Shown piece after piece: positions 25,829-37,052 of a stretch of 64,000 bases of DNA; the stretch's first letter is position 1, and every line of letters begins with the position of its first letter. The notes under the pieces are model-generated. The model was not told the origin of the DNA and did no database searches. It saw nothing but the letters and a program-made list of their open reading frames with translations. The position numbers and the translations under genes are program-made. This DNA comes from Salsipaludibacter sp963735045 (GTDB taxonomy: Bacteria > Actinomycetota > Nitriliruptoria > Nitriliruptorales > Nitriliruptoraceae): positions 186,001 to 250,000 of the forward strand of contig CAVTIZ010000001.1 of assembly GCA_963735045.1 (NCBI GenBank). Direction: 5' to 3'.

Positions 25829-27940
25829 TCAGTCGGTCGGGTCCAGGACCACCTGGGCCGTCGCCGACAGGGAGCCGACGGTGCCGGTGCCCGGGTCGGA
25901 GTAGGTGGCGACGAAGACGGCCGACAGGTCGTCGGTCGCCGGGTCGTGACCCGACGGGACCGTCGTCGTCAACGTGCCCGAGCACCCCGTGGCAGTGCTC
26001 TGCGGGTGGCCGTGCTGGTCGTGGCCGAGCACGTACTGCACCTGGACGTCGTCACAGTCGACCGGCTGGTCGTCGGTGACCTCGACCTCGAAGGCCACCA
26101 CGTCACCGAAGGAGAACGTGTCCCCGTCCTGCGGCGTGATGAACGTGATCACCGGAACCTCGTTGCCGACCTGCACCGTCACGTAGTCCGAACCCATCTT
26201 GCCGCGGTTGCGGCCACGCTGGTCGGTCACCGTGAGGTGGGCGTAGTACACGCCGTCCTCGGTGTAGGTGTGGGTCGGGTTCTCCTCACGGGAGTCCACC
26301 GTCCCGTCACCGTCGAAGTCCCACGCGTAGCGCAGGCGGTCACCCTCGGCGTCGGAGACGTCGGAGCTGAAGCTCACCTCCAGCGGGGAGGCCCCGACCG
26401 TGTTCTCCGCCGAGACGTCGACCTCCGGGGCGTGGTTGCCACCCGGGCCGATGTAGTCGATGCGGGACAACTCGGCCTCGGGGTTCTCCGAGAAGAAGCC
26501 ATCGCCGTACTCGAGCATGTACAGGGCCCCGTCAGGACCGAACTCGAGGTCCATCGGGTTGTCGCTCGCGATCGAGTCGACCACCGGCTCGATGTCCTGC
26601 ACGGCTCCGTCGCCGTCGATGGTGAAGGCCTTGACGTAGTCACGTGTCCACTCGTAGAAGAGCGGCTTGGCGTCGTAGTAGTCGGGCCACGCGACCGTCG
26701 GGTGGAAGCGTGCGCTGACCGAGTCCGAGTCGTAGGCCGGTCCGCCCATCGGGCCGATGCCGCCGGTCTCCAGTCCCGGGAACAGCGTCGACGCCGAGTA
26801 GGTGTAGAACACCTCGGGGTCGGCCATCGGGGGCAGCTCGGTCAGGCCGTCGTTGTTGGGCGACTCGTTGACCAGGGTGCCGTCGCAGTCGAAGGCCTCG
26901 CCGGACGTGCCGGTGGCGAAGTCGTAGTCGACGTAGCCGACGTCGGGGGTGACGCAGTACGGCCAGCCGTAGTTGGCGGGTTCGTCGACGTACATCCAGC
27001 GACCATGGCCGGCCGGTCCGCGGTTGGGGTTGGGGTTGCGGGCGTCCGGTGAGTAGTCGCCGACGAAGACCGCGTCGGTCTCGGGGTCGATCTCGATTCG
27101 GAACGGGTTGCGGAAGCCCATGGCGTAGATCTCGGGCTTGGTGTCAGCGGTGCCCTCGGGGAACAGGTTGCCCTCGGGAATGGTGTAGCCGCCACCGTCG
27201 GTCGGGGTGATGCGCAGCAGCTTGCCACGCAGGTCGTTGGTGTTGGCCGACGAGCGCTGGGCGTCGTAGGCCGGGTTGCGGTCGGCGCGCTCGTCGATCG
27301 GCGCGAAGCCGTTGGACGCGAACGGGTTGGTGTCGTCACCGGTGGACAGGATCAGGTTGCCCATGGAGTCGAACACGATGTCGCCACCGATGTGGCAGCA
27401 GATGCCGCGATCGACGGGGACCTGGAGGATCTGCTCCTCGGAGTCCAGGTCGACCTCGCCGTCGGCGAACCGGAACCGGGACAGCTGGAGATGGCCGTCG
27501 TAGGCCGCGAAGTCCTCGGCCGTGCCGGTGTTGGGCGCGTCACCCTCGTTGGCGGGGGTGTCGGGGTCGTCCAGCGGGGTGTCCAGTGGCGGCGAGTAGT
27601 AGATGTAGACCCAGTTGTCCTTGTTCTTCTTGAAGTCCGGGTCCAGCGCGATGCTCTGGAAGCCCTCCTCGTCGTGGAGGTACAGGTCCAGTTGCCCCGC
27701 CTTGCTGTTCACCCCCGTCGTGGCGTCGTGGTACCAGATGGCGCCGTTGCGGGTGCCGTGCAGCACGGACCCGTCCGGCAGCACGGCCAGGTCCATCGGC
27801 TCGCCCGGGCTGTCGTTGAGCGTCACCTTCTGGAACTCGCCGTCGGGGGGTGGGGCGTCCTGGGCTGCGGTGGGCACGGCCACCAGGCCGGTCATCAGCA
27901 GGCCAGCCGCCAGGGCCAGTCCTCGTCCGAGTCGTCTCAT
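25829..27940 (-). CDS. Secreted sorbosone/glucose dehydrogenase-like beta-propeller protein with PKD domain
   Basis: The 703-residue protein has a Sec signal peptide (about 1-26, cleaved after PTAAQ). A GSDH-type beta-propeller runs about 35-490, with motifs such as GFQSIALDPDF, ICCHIGGDI (vicinal cysteines) and MGFRNPFRIEID. A PKD domain (about 503-588, YAWDFDGDGTVDS) and a C-terminal Ig-like domain with a likely disulfide follow. PQQ-dependent soluble glucose or L-sorbosone dehydrogenases share the propeller. Whether PQQ is bound is not shown, and no pqq synthesis gene is present here. PKD domains usually mediate surface or polysaccharide contact. Confidence 0.85.
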   Translation of the reverse strand: MRRLGRGLALAAGLLMTGLVAVPTAAQDAPPPDGEFQKVTLNDSPGEPMDLAVLPDGSVLHGTRNGAIWYHDATTGVNSKAGQLDLYLHDEEGFQSIALDPDFKKNKDNWVYIYYSPPLDTPLDDPDTPANEGDAPNTGTAEDFAAYDGHLQLSRFRFADGEVDLDSEEQILQVPVDRGICCHIGGDIVFDSMGNLILSTGDDTNPFASNGFAPIDERADRNPAYDAQRSSANTNDLRGKLLRITPTDGGGYTIPEGNLFPEGTADTKPEIYAMGFRNPFRIEIDPETDAVFVGDYSPDARNPNPNRGPAGHGRWMYVDEPANYGWPYCVTPDVGYVDYDFATGTSGEAFDCDGTLVNESPNNDGLTELPPMADPEVFYTYSASTLFPGLETGGIGPMGGPAYDSDSVSARFHPTVAWPDYYDAKPLFYEWTRDYVKAFTIDGDGAVQDIEPVVDSIASDNPMDLEFGPDGALYMLEYGDGFFSENPEAELSRIDYIGPGGNHAPEVDVSAENTVGASPLEVSFSSDVSDAEGDRLRYAWDFDGDGTVDSREENPTHTYTEDGVYYAHLTVTDQRGRNRGKMGSDYVTVQVGNEVPVITFITPQDGDTFSFGDVVAFEVEVTDDQPVDCDDVQVQYVLGHDQHGHPQSTATGCSGTLTTTVPSGHDPATDDLSAVFVATYSDPGTGTVGSLSATAQVVLDPTD

Positions 27941-28010
27941 GGGGTGGTCCTTGTCATGTCGCGGAGGGGATGGCACGGCGGTCGCCGAACCACACGATCT
28001 GATGCAGACG

Positions 28011-28039
28011 AGGAAAGTGCGGCATGTTTGTGCTGTCAA
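28011..28039 (-). promoter_or_regulatory. Candidate promoter for the secreted dehydrogenase gene
   Basis: Minus-strand -35 TTGACA (28039-28034) with a weak -10 TTTCCT at 17-bp spacing. The -35 lies inside an imperfect inverted repeat (TTTGTGCTGT with ACAGACAAA) that could be an operator. Confidence 0.35.
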
Positions 28040-28124
28040 CAGACAAAGCTGCCCGATCGTACGCGCGAAGTTGCGAACTCAACCACCCGGCCCGGCGGGC
28101 CCTGCAGGGCCTCGTCCCAGTCGC

Positions 28125-28130
28125 AACACT
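28125..28130 (+). promoter_or_regulatory. -10-like box supporting the sirtuin start
   Basis: AACACT (A at position 2, T at position 6) ends 7 bases before ATG 28138, the same geometry as the other leaderless genes in the window. Confidence 0.35.
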
Positions 28131-28137
28131 GGGCGAC

Positions 28138-29034
28138 ATGGTTGATGTCCTGGCACGTCGAAACCTCCCCGACCCACGGGCCGCGGTCACCACCCGTGGC
28201 TCCGTCGACGACCTCGTCGACCTGTTGGGGGACGGCGGGGTGTGTGTGCTCAGCGGCGCCGGAATCTCCACGGCATCGGGGATTCCCGACTATCGCGGCG
28301 AGACCGGCCGCTCGCGACCGGCCACCCCGATGCAGCACGTCGACTTCGTCACGTCGGCCCGCAACCGCCGGCGCTACTGGGCCCGGTCGCTGGTCGGGTG
28401 GAAGACCTTCGGGGACGTCGAACCCAACGCCGGCCACCGTGCGGTGGCCGACCTGCAGCGCGCGGGCATCGTGGACCGGGTCATCACCCAGAACGTCGAC
28501 GGACTGCACCAGCGGGCCGGTGCCGCCGACGTCGTCGAACTGCACGGGACGTTGGCCACGGCGTCGTGCCTGGACTGCGGCCAGGTGACGGATCGCAACC
28601 ACCTCCAGGAGGAGCTGCGTCGGCGCAACCCGCACGTGGCCGCACGGACCGGCGCGGTGTCGGCCGACGGCGACGCCCACCTCGCCGAGGTCGACGACCT
28701 CGAGGTGGTGGACTGCCGTTGTGGCGGCCCGTACATGCCCGACGTGGTGTTCTTCGGCGCCGGTGTCCCCCGGCCGCTGGTCGAGACCTGCTATCGCGCC
28801 GCCGAGGACTGCCGCACCCTGCTGGTGCTCGGTTCGTCGCTGTTCGTGTGGTCGGGACTGCGATTCGTCCGGCGCGCCGTGCAGCACGACCACGCCGTCG
28901 CCATCGTCAACCACGGACCCACTCGGGCCGACGACCTGGCCACGATCCGGCTCGACGCCGACCTCAGCGAGGTGCTTGCCACGGTGCGTGACCGCCTCGC
29001 CCCGCCCCCGCGCCACACCCGGCTGGCGTCGTGA
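28138..29034 (+). CDS. Sir2-family NAD-dependent protein deacylase
   Basis: The 298-residue sirtuin has the NAD-binding GAGISTASGIPDYRG near residue 38, QNVDGLHQRAG with the catalytic HG (ELHGTL) near 135, and a zinc ribbon with CLDC and CRC pairs. It removes acyl groups from lysines using NAD+. The zinc-ribbon insert between the Cys pairs (about 45 residues) is somewhat long. ATG 28138 is preferred because of the -10 box 7 bases upstream; ATG 28024 in the same frame would place an AT-richer, non-conserved 38-residue tail in front. Its stop overlaps the next gene (GTGA). Confidence 0.88.
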   Translation: MVDVLARRNLPDPRAAVTTRGSVDDLVDLLGDGGVCVLSGAGISTASGIPDYRGETGRSRPATPMQHVDFVTSARNRRRYWARSLVGWKTFGDVEPNAGHRAVADLQRAGIVDRVITQNVDGLHQRAGAADVVELHGTLATASCLDCGQVTDRNHLQEELRRRNPHVAARTGAVSADGDAHLAEVDDLEVVDCRCGGPYMPDVVFFGAGVPRPLVETCYRAAEDCRTLLVLGSSLFVWSGLRFVRRAVQHDHAVAIVNHGPTRADDLATIRLDADLSEVLATVRDRLAPPPRHTRLAS

Positions 29035-29492
29035 TCGCCCTGCACCTCGCCCGCTGGCTGCACGAGGCCGGGCTGACCTGGGAGCCCGCCCTCGGCGACG
29101 AGTTCATGGTCCCCGAGCACGGGCTGGACGACCGCGTGTTCCGCATCAGCGACATGGTGGTCGAGGTGCGCCGGATCCCGGCCGGGACGATCATCGCCCT
29201 CAACGGCACGACCGAGTGGGCCCTGGACAGCGTGATGCTGGGCGACGCCCTGTGGCTGCCACGCGAGGACCAGTTGCGCCAACGACTCGGCGACGCCTTC
29301 GTGCGCCTCGAACGACGGCGTGATCGCTGGCTGGTCACGCGTGACGACGGCGCCGGCACGGCAACCGTGTCGGCCTCCAGCGCCGTCGACGCGTTGGCCA
29401 CCGCCGTCCTGGGGATGCTGGACCCCGGGGTGGACCCTCGCGCGGACTCGGGAATCGACCCGGGAATCGACACGCGGGTCCCGCGCGGCTGA
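29031..29492 (+). CDS. Small conserved actinobacterial protein, function unknown
   Basis: The 153-residue protein starts with GTG at 29031 inside the sirtuin stop, so translation is coupled. It matches, from memory, a conserved actinobacterial family with the pattern LARWLHEAGLTWEP, DMVVEV, GTTEWALDSV and LWLPREDQLR, which is sometimes labelled pilus-assembly CpaE without evidence. There is no signal peptide or membrane segment, so it is probably cytoplasmic. The last 25 residues are low in complexity and probably disordered. I do not assign a function; partnership with the deacylase is an inference from the overlap. Confidence 0.75.
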   Translation: MIALHLARWLHEAGLTWEPALGDEFMVPEHGLDDRVFRISDMVVEVRRIPAGTIIALNGTTEWALDSVMLGDALWLPREDQLRQRLGDAFVRLERRRDRWLVTRDDGAGTATVSASSAVDALATAVLGMLDPGVDPRADSGIDPGIDTRVPRG

Positions 29493-29515
29493 GCGCCGCG
29501 GACCGGTCGGACGGC

Positions 29516-31045
29516 TCAGCCGGCGTCGAGGGCGTCGAAGTCGAACTTGATCTGCGCGAGCTGCTCGTGCTCCTCGGGCACCGGGATCGGGTAGACGCCG
29601 TCGAAGCAGGCCCGGCACAGCTCGTCCTTGGCCATGGGTGTCTGCGCGATCAGGCCGTCGAGGCTGACGTAGTGCAGGGAGTCGGCCTCGACGTAGTCCC
29701 GGATCTCGTCCACCGTCATGTCGGCCCCGATCAGCTGGGCCCGCGTGGCCATGTCGATGCCGTAGTAGCACGGGTTCTTGATCGGCGGCGCGCAGATGCG
29801 AAGGTGGACCTCGGCGGCACCGGCGGCCTTGAGCATCGCGACCAGCTGGCGCGAGGTGTTGCCCCGCACGATCGAGTCGTCGACCACGACCAGCCTGCGC
29901 CCCCCGACGATCTCGCGCACCGGGGACAGCTTGAGGCGGATCCCGAGCTGGCGCAGCGAGTCGGTGGGCTCGATGAAGGTGCGCCCGACGTAGCGGTTCT
30001 TGACCAGCCCGTCGGCGAACGGCAGCCCGGACTCCGCGGCGTACCCGGCCGCCGCGTCGCGGCCCGAGTCGGGGACGGCGATCACGATGTCGGCGTCGAC
30101 GGGGGCCTCGCGGGCCAGCTGGCGACCGACTTCGCGGCGCGAGTACAGCACGCTGCGCTCGGCCTGCACGTGGTCGGGGCGCGCGAGGTAGACCCATTCG
30201 AACAGGCAGAAGTGCGGCGTGGGCGTGGCGAAGCGGCGACTGTGCATCCCGTCGTCGTCCAGGATCACCAACTCCCCGGGCTCGACCTCACGCACCGGCA
30301 CCGCCCCCACGATGTCCAGCGCCGCCGTCTCCGAGGCCACCACCCACCCGCCCGTGGGCAGGCGGCCGACCACCAGCGGGCGGACGCCGTGGGCGTCGCG
30401 GAAGGCGTACACCCGCTCGTTGTCCATCACCACGACCGAGAACGCGCCGACCAGCTTCGGCGCGACCTCCAGGATCGTGGACTCGACGGACACGTCCGGG
30501 TCTCGGGCCAGCAGGTCGGCCATCAGCCCCGAGTCGTTGCCACTGTCCACGCCCAGCATGCGCGCGATCTCGGCGGTGTTGACCAGGTTGCCGTTGTGGC
30601 CCAGGGCGATGCCCGACCCCACGGTGGACTCGCGGTAGGCGGGCTGGGCGTTGTGCCACGAACTGGACCCGGTCGTGGAGTAGCGACAGTGCCCGATCGC
30701 GACGTGGCCGGGCATCGCCGACAGGCCGGACGGCGTGAAGACCTGGTTGACCAGTCCCATGTCCTTGTGCACCACGATCCGGGTCCCGTCCGAGGTGGCG
30801 ATCCCCGCCGACTCCTGGCCCCGGTGCTGGAGGGCGTACAGCCCGTAGTAGGTCAGCGTGGCCACGTCCTCGCCCGGTGCGAAGATCCCGAAGACGCCGC
30901 ACTCCTCGCGCGGCCCCTCGGCCAGGTCGCGCGGGTCGATCTCACCCCGCTCGGTCCCCGGTCGCCGGCGCGACGCGGGTGCGGCCCGGTCCGTGGATCC
31001 CGGCGTGGCGACGTGGTCGTGCACGGCATGGTCCTTGGCGGTCAT
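29516..31045 (-). CDS. purF: Amidophosphoribosyltransferase
   Basis: This 509-residue enzyme catalyses the first committed purine step, PRPP plus glutamine to phosphoribosylamine. A propeptide of about 48 residues ends at EE-CGVFG, where the Cys becomes the N-terminal glutaminase nucleophile. The PRPP loop is VVVDDSIVRGNTSRQ near residue 385. Cysteines in HFCLFEW, ICAPPIKNPCYYG and LCRACFDG fit the 4Fe-4S cluster of the B. subtilis-type enzyme. It is the last gene of the pur operon, 79 bases after purL. The ATG at 31045 gives a longer propeptide than usual, so a later start is possible. Confidence 0.96.
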   Translation of the reverse strand: MTAKDHAVHDHVATPGSTDRAAPASRRRPGTERGEIDPRDLAEGPREECGVFGIFAPGEDVATLTYYGLYALQHRGQESAGIATSDGTRIVVHKDMGLVNQVFTPSGLSAMPGHVAIGHCRYSTTGSSSWHNAQPAYRESTVGSGIALGHNGNLVNTAEIARMLGVDSGNDSGLMADLLARDPDVSVESTILEVAPKLVGAFSVVVMDNERVYAFRDAHGVRPLVVGRLPTGGWVVASETAALDIVGAVPVREVEPGELVILDDDGMHSRRFATPTPHFCLFEWVYLARPDHVQAERSVLYSRREVGRQLAREAPVDADIVIAVPDSGRDAAAGYAAESGLPFADGLVKNRYVGRTFIEPTDSLRQLGIRLKLSPVREIVGGRRLVVVDDSIVRGNTSRQLVAMLKAAGAAEVHLRICAPPIKNPCYYGIDMATRAQLIGADMTVDEIRDYVEADSLHYVSLDGLIAQTPMAKDELCRACFDGVYPIPVPEEHEQLAQIKFDFDALDAG

Positions 31046-31124
31046 GGCCGGTCCTCGGGTCGGTCGATCGGGCGGGCGGGGTCGTGGTGGCCGTTCGCCG
31101 TGCGGTTGCGACACGTCCCGATGG

Positions 31125-33545
<2,421 letters not shown>

Positions 33546-33623
33546 CGGGGTGGCCTTCGGGACGGAGGTGGACGTCGCGGGTGGTGTGGCGGGGCGGGTC
33601 GGGCTGGGTGTGGTCGCGGGTCG

Positions 33624-34322
33624 TCAGCGCGGGGCGACGGCGGGCGTCGCGGTCGGGGCACGGCCGCCCACCAGGGCAGTGAACATCGGGAGGAAGCCGT
33701 CGCCGCCGGCCAGCACCGGGTCCACCGCGTGTTCGGGATGGGGCATCAGCCCGACGACGTTGCCCTGCTCGTTGCAGATGCCGGCGATGTCACGGGCCGA
33801 GCCGTTGGGGTTGTGGCCCTCGGCGTAGCGGAACACCACCCGGGTGTCGGCCTCGAGGGCGTCCAACGTGGCGTCGTCGGCGTGGAAGCATCCCTCACCG
33901 GACTTCACGGGCACCTGCACGGGCCCGGCCGTGTCGAAGCCGCGGGTGAAGGGCGTGTCCCGGCGCTCGACGAACACCCAGGTCGGGCGCGACACGAAGC
34001 GCAGGCCGGTGTTGCGCAGCAGTGCCCCGGGGAGCAGGCCGGACTCGCACAGGATCTGGAAGCCGTTGCAGATGCCCAGCACCGGTCCCCCGTCGGCGGC
34101 GAAGGCCCGCACGGCGTCCATCACCGGCGCGTGCTGGGCGATCGCCCCGGTGCGCAGGTAGTCGCCGTAGGAGAACCCCCCGGGCAGGATCACGGCGTCG
34201 ACGTCGCGCAGGTCGGGGTCGGCGTGCCACAGCGCCACCCCCTCACCGCCGGCGACCGTGACCGCCGCGAGGGCGTCGTGGTCGTCCAACGAGCCCGGGA
34301 AGGTGATCACGCCGACGCGCAT
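33624..34322 (-). CDS. purQ: Phosphoribosylformylglycinamidine synthase glutaminase subunit PurQ
   Basis: The 232-residue class I glutaminase supplies ammonia to PurL. The nucleophile Cys is in LGICNGFQ near residue 88, with the late triad His and Glu in LMPHPEHAVD near 205, and an N-terminal VITFPGSLDD. The length matches the family. Confidence 0.96.
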   Translation of the reverse strand: MRVGVITFPGSLDDHDALAAVTVAGGEGVALWHADPDLRDVDAVILPGGFSYGDYLRTGAIAQHAPVMDAVRAFAADGGPVLGICNGFQILCESGLLPGALLRNTGLRFVSRPTWVFVERRDTPFTRGFDTAGPVQVPVKSGEGCFHADDATLDALEADTRVVFRYAEGHNPNGSARDIAGICNEQGNVVGLMPHPEHAVDPVLAGGDGFLPMFTALVGGRAPTATPAVAPR

Positions 34323-34439
34323 GGGTTCGACCTCGTGTCGCAGCTGGTGGGAACCGGATGGGGACGTCGGTCGGGCACGGCGTCTCGGCGGCCTGGCGCC
34401 GGTCCGGGAGCCGTACCCGGAACAGTAGTGGAGGCGGCC

Positions 34440-35189
34440 TCAGCCACCCGACGACCGTGCGTAGCCCGCATCGACGAAGGCGCCGACGGGGTCGTCCAGG
34501 GACAGGATCGCGTCGGCGTCGATGCAGCCCAGCGGGGGGTCCTCGCCCATCGACAGGCGGTCACAGGCCCGGGCGGCAACCTCGGTGGCCACGACCTCCT
34601 CGTCGGCGGTGACCGGCGTCCCCGGCCAGTCCCCGGCGAGGTGGACCAGCTCGTGGAGCACGAACGGGGCCGCGCGGGTGGCATTGTCGAACTGGAACCG
34701 GGGTGACAACTCGACCACGACGCGGTCGTCCTCGACCCGCGACGACGACTCGGTGCCGGTGAACGCGAACGTCGCGATCCGCAGCGTCCCCCCGGTGGCC
34801 TTCCAGGCCTCGAGGCCGGCCTCGGCCTCCGGGAAGGCGCCGGACTCCAACAGCTGGCAGGTGGCGGACAGGGCGCGGGCGGTCGTGGCCCTGGCGCCGG
34901 GATCGCCGAACAGCTCGATGCCCCGGGCGCAGCCCTCGGCCGGCTCGACGTCGCGGACCTCGTTGAGCACGGCCGTCCCACGTTCATGGGTGACGGTCGC
35001 GGTTCCCGGCGGCCGTCGTTGCGCGGCGGTCGACTCGACACGACCACCGAAGGCCACGAAGGCCCAGGTCGTGACGCCGATCGCCACCACGACCAGGACG
35101 AGCATGGTCAGCACGAACCAGCGCGCGAGCACGGGCTCGCCGCTGGGCAGGGACGGCAGGCCGTCACCGACGCCGCCGGGGGAAGCCAT
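34440..35189 (-). CDS. Membrane-anchored HExxH protein in the purine operon, putative metalloprotease
   Basis: The 249-residue protein has a 21-residue cytoplasmic tail, one hydrophobic membrane segment (about 22-47) and an exported domain. This contains four cysteines, probably forming disulfides (Cys87, Cys111 and two late ones), and HELVH at 179-183 followed by an acidic segment (TADEEVVATE) that could offer a third zinc ligand. I do not recognise the family. The gene lies 12 bases after purS and before purQ on the same strand, an unusual insertion in this conserved operon. Zinc binding and proteolysis are inferred from the motif only. Confidence 0.7.
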   Translation of the reverse strand: MASPGGVGDGLPSLPSGEPVLARWFVLTMLVLVVVAIGVTTWAFVAFGGRVESTAAQRRPPGTATVTHERGTAVLNEVRDVEPAEGCARGIELFGDPGARATTARALSATCQLLESGAFPEAEAGLEAWKATGGTLRIATFAFTGTESSSRVEDDRVVVELSPRFQFDNATRAAPFVLHELVHLAGDWPGTPVTADEEVVATEVAARACDRLSMGEDPPLGCIDADAILSLDDPVGAFVDAGYARSSGG

Positions 35190-35201
35190 CGCGGGGGCCC
35201 C

Positions 35202-35486
35202 TCAGGAGTTGGCGTCGGCGCGCTCGTCGGCGGTGATCGTGCGCCAGGTGTAGGTCTCGATCACCGGGTTGGTGAGGAAGTCGTCCGCCATCGCCTCCAC
35301 CACGGCGGCGAGGTCGGCGCTGCCGTTGCCGTCGGCCACCAGGTCGATGTCGAGCTCGATGTGCTTGCCGATGCGCACGTCCGTGGCCTCGCCGTGGCCG
35401 AGGCCGGGCAGGGCGCGCTCGAGTGCGCGTCCCTGCGGGTCCAGGATCTCGCGCTTGAGCAGCACGTCGATGGCGACACGGGGCAT
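35202..35486 (-). CDS. purS: Phosphoribosylformylglycinamidine synthase subunit PurS
   Basis: The 94-residue subunit bridges PurL and PurQ. It starts RVAIDVLLKREILDPQGRALERAL and has the typical central VRIGKHIELDI strand and late NPVIETY motif, matching the usual 80-95 residue length. GAGGT lies 7 bases before the ATG. It is the first gene of the operon. Confidence 0.95.
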   Translation of the reverse strand: MPRVAIDVLLKREILDPQGRALERALPGLGHGEATDVRIGKHIELDIDLVADGNGSADLAAVVEAMADDFLTNPVIETYTWRTITADERADANS

Positions 35487-35526
35487 GGAGGTGACCTCAG
35501 CAGGGACGGCGACTTGACGTACCCGG

Positions 35527-35532
35527 AGTCTA
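35527..35532 (-). promoter_or_regulatory. Candidate -10 of the pur operon
   Basis: Minus-strand TAGACT would give a leader of about 34 bases before purS; the -35 region is weak. I see no purine riboswitch or PurR box. Confidence 0.35.
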
Positions 35533-35603
35533 CGCCCCCACCCCCTCGCCACGGCACGCGGCCGTGCCGGGCCGGACGGCGCCGTGACGCCTGCCGGGTG
35601 CCG

Positions 35604-36836
35604 TCAGGGGCGACGTGTCGACTCGGGGGGCGGAGCGGAGCGGACGGCCTTGACCACCTCGGTGGACAGGCGGAAGAAGCGCACGTCTCCCAGCGGGGTG
35701 GTGGCCGTGCCCAGCCGGTTGGTGACGAAGGCCACGGCCAGGTCCCCCACGGGATCCACCCAGGCCCCGGACCCGCCGAAGCCGTAGTGGCCGAATGCGT
35801 GACGAGGTCGGCGCCCGGCCATGAACGCCCGGTGGTAGCCCAGTCGCCAGTGCATCGGGATGCCCATGACGTAGTCGCGCTTCGTCTCCTGCACGATCCG
35901 GAGACGGTCCGACGCCGCCTCGGACAGCAACCGAACGCCGTTCACCTCGCGGCCACCCAGCGCGGCGTACAGCGTGGCCAGGTCACGGGCGGTGAAGACC
36001 CCGTTGACCGCGGGCATCTGCGCCCCCAGGACCTGCAGCTCGGGATCCATGAACAGGTCGTTGAGGCCCTCCACGCCCATGGCCTCGGACGCGCGCCGGG
36101 CCCACGACGTCAGTCCGGGCAGTCCGTTGAGCATTCGCGGGAAGTCCCACGAGGTCTCCAGCAGCTCCGCGACGTGGGCCCGGTCCGGGGGCGGCACGCC
36201 GATGCGCAGGCCCGTCAACCCGAGCGGCTGTGCCAGTTCCTCCTGCCACAGTTCGTGCATCCCCCGACCGGTGACGGCACGCAGCAGTCCCGACAGGATC
36301 CAGCCGAAGGTCATCGCGTGGTAGCCGGGACCGTTGCCGGGCAACGGGTCCGGCGTCGTGGCGGCCAGCCGTGCCTCCATGCCCTCGTCGTCGAGCAGGT
36401 CGAGGGGACCGTCGATCAGGTCACGCACGTTGTGGAGCCCGGCCTGGTGGGTCAGGACGTCGCGGACCGTGACATGGCCCTTGCCGTTGGCCGCGAAGGC
36501 GGGCCACCACGCGGCCAGCGGCCGGTCCAGCTGGAGTTCGTGGCGGTCCAGGAAGCGGTGGACCACGGCCGCCGTGACCCCCTTGGAGGTGGAGAAGGAC
36601 ACCGATCCGGTGTCGGCCAGCCACGGTCGCAGGTGCGCCCGGTCCCGGGTCCCGGTCCAGGTGTCGACCACCGGGACACCACGCCAGCGCACCGCCAGGG
36701 CGCCCCCACCGGCGTCCGGCGCCGCGAAGGTGCGCTCGAAGCGCTCGGCGACACGGGCGAAACCGGGAGCGACGAACGGCTCGCTCGGCGGTGTCGCCGC
36801 CGGACGGGCGGCACGAGCGGTCGGCGTGGCGGACAC
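35604..36836 (-). CDS. Serine hydrolase, beta-lactamase/EstB-like
   Basis: The 410-residue protein has no signal peptide. It has SxxK as STSK (VSFSTSKG) near residue 85, GYHAMTFGW in the YxN region near 180, and a late HYGFGGSGAW motif. This combination is typical of cytoplasmic EstB-like carboxylesterases of family VIII. GTG at 36836 has GGAG at good spacing; upstream in-frame ATG codons would add a Pro/Arg-rich tail. An inverted repeat at 36964-36980 may control it. Confidence 0.82.
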   Translation of the reverse strand: MSATPTARAARPAATPPSEPFVAPGFARVAERFERTFAAPDAGGGALAVRWRGVPVVDTWTGTRDRAHLRPWLADTGSVSFSTSKGVTAAVVHRFLDRHELQLDRPLAAWWPAFAANGKGHVTVRDVLTHQAGLHNVRDLIDGPLDLLDDEGMEARLAATTPDPLPGNGPGYHAMTFGWILSGLLRAVTGRGMHELWQEELAQPLGLTGLRIGVPPPDRAHVAELLETSWDFPRMLNGLPGLTSWARRASEAMGVEGLNDLFMDPELQVLGAQMPAVNGVFTARDLATLYAALGGREVNGVRLLSEAASDRLRIVQETKRDYVMGIPMHWRLGYHRAFMAGRRPRHAFGHYGFGGSGAWVDPVGDLAVAFVTNRLGTATTPLGDVRFFRLSTEVVKAVRSAPPPESTRRP

Positions 36837-36963
36837 GGGCGATCTCCGGTGTCGTGGTGGTCCGGGTGCGTCGACGCGGGTTCCGTGTCCCCGGGTCGTC
36901 CCGGGGGTCGCCGGCTCGTGCCCACGCCTCGGGGCCGGCATCCGACCGGACCCGACCCAGAAC

Positions 36964-36980
36964 TTGAGCGTATGCTCCAA
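36964..36980. promoter_or_regulatory. TetR-type operator-like inverted repeat
   Basis: TTGAGCGTATGCTCCAA is a near-palindrome (one base indel) in the gap upstream of the EstB-like gene. It contains TACGCT on the minus strand as a possible -10. No regulator gene is adjacent. Confidence 0.4.
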
Positions 36981-37052
36981 CAAATCCCGGTGCCGCCCGA
37001 ACCACGCCGTCGTGGCGACGCGTTCCCGGTCGCCTGCCGACCTGCTCGCCGG

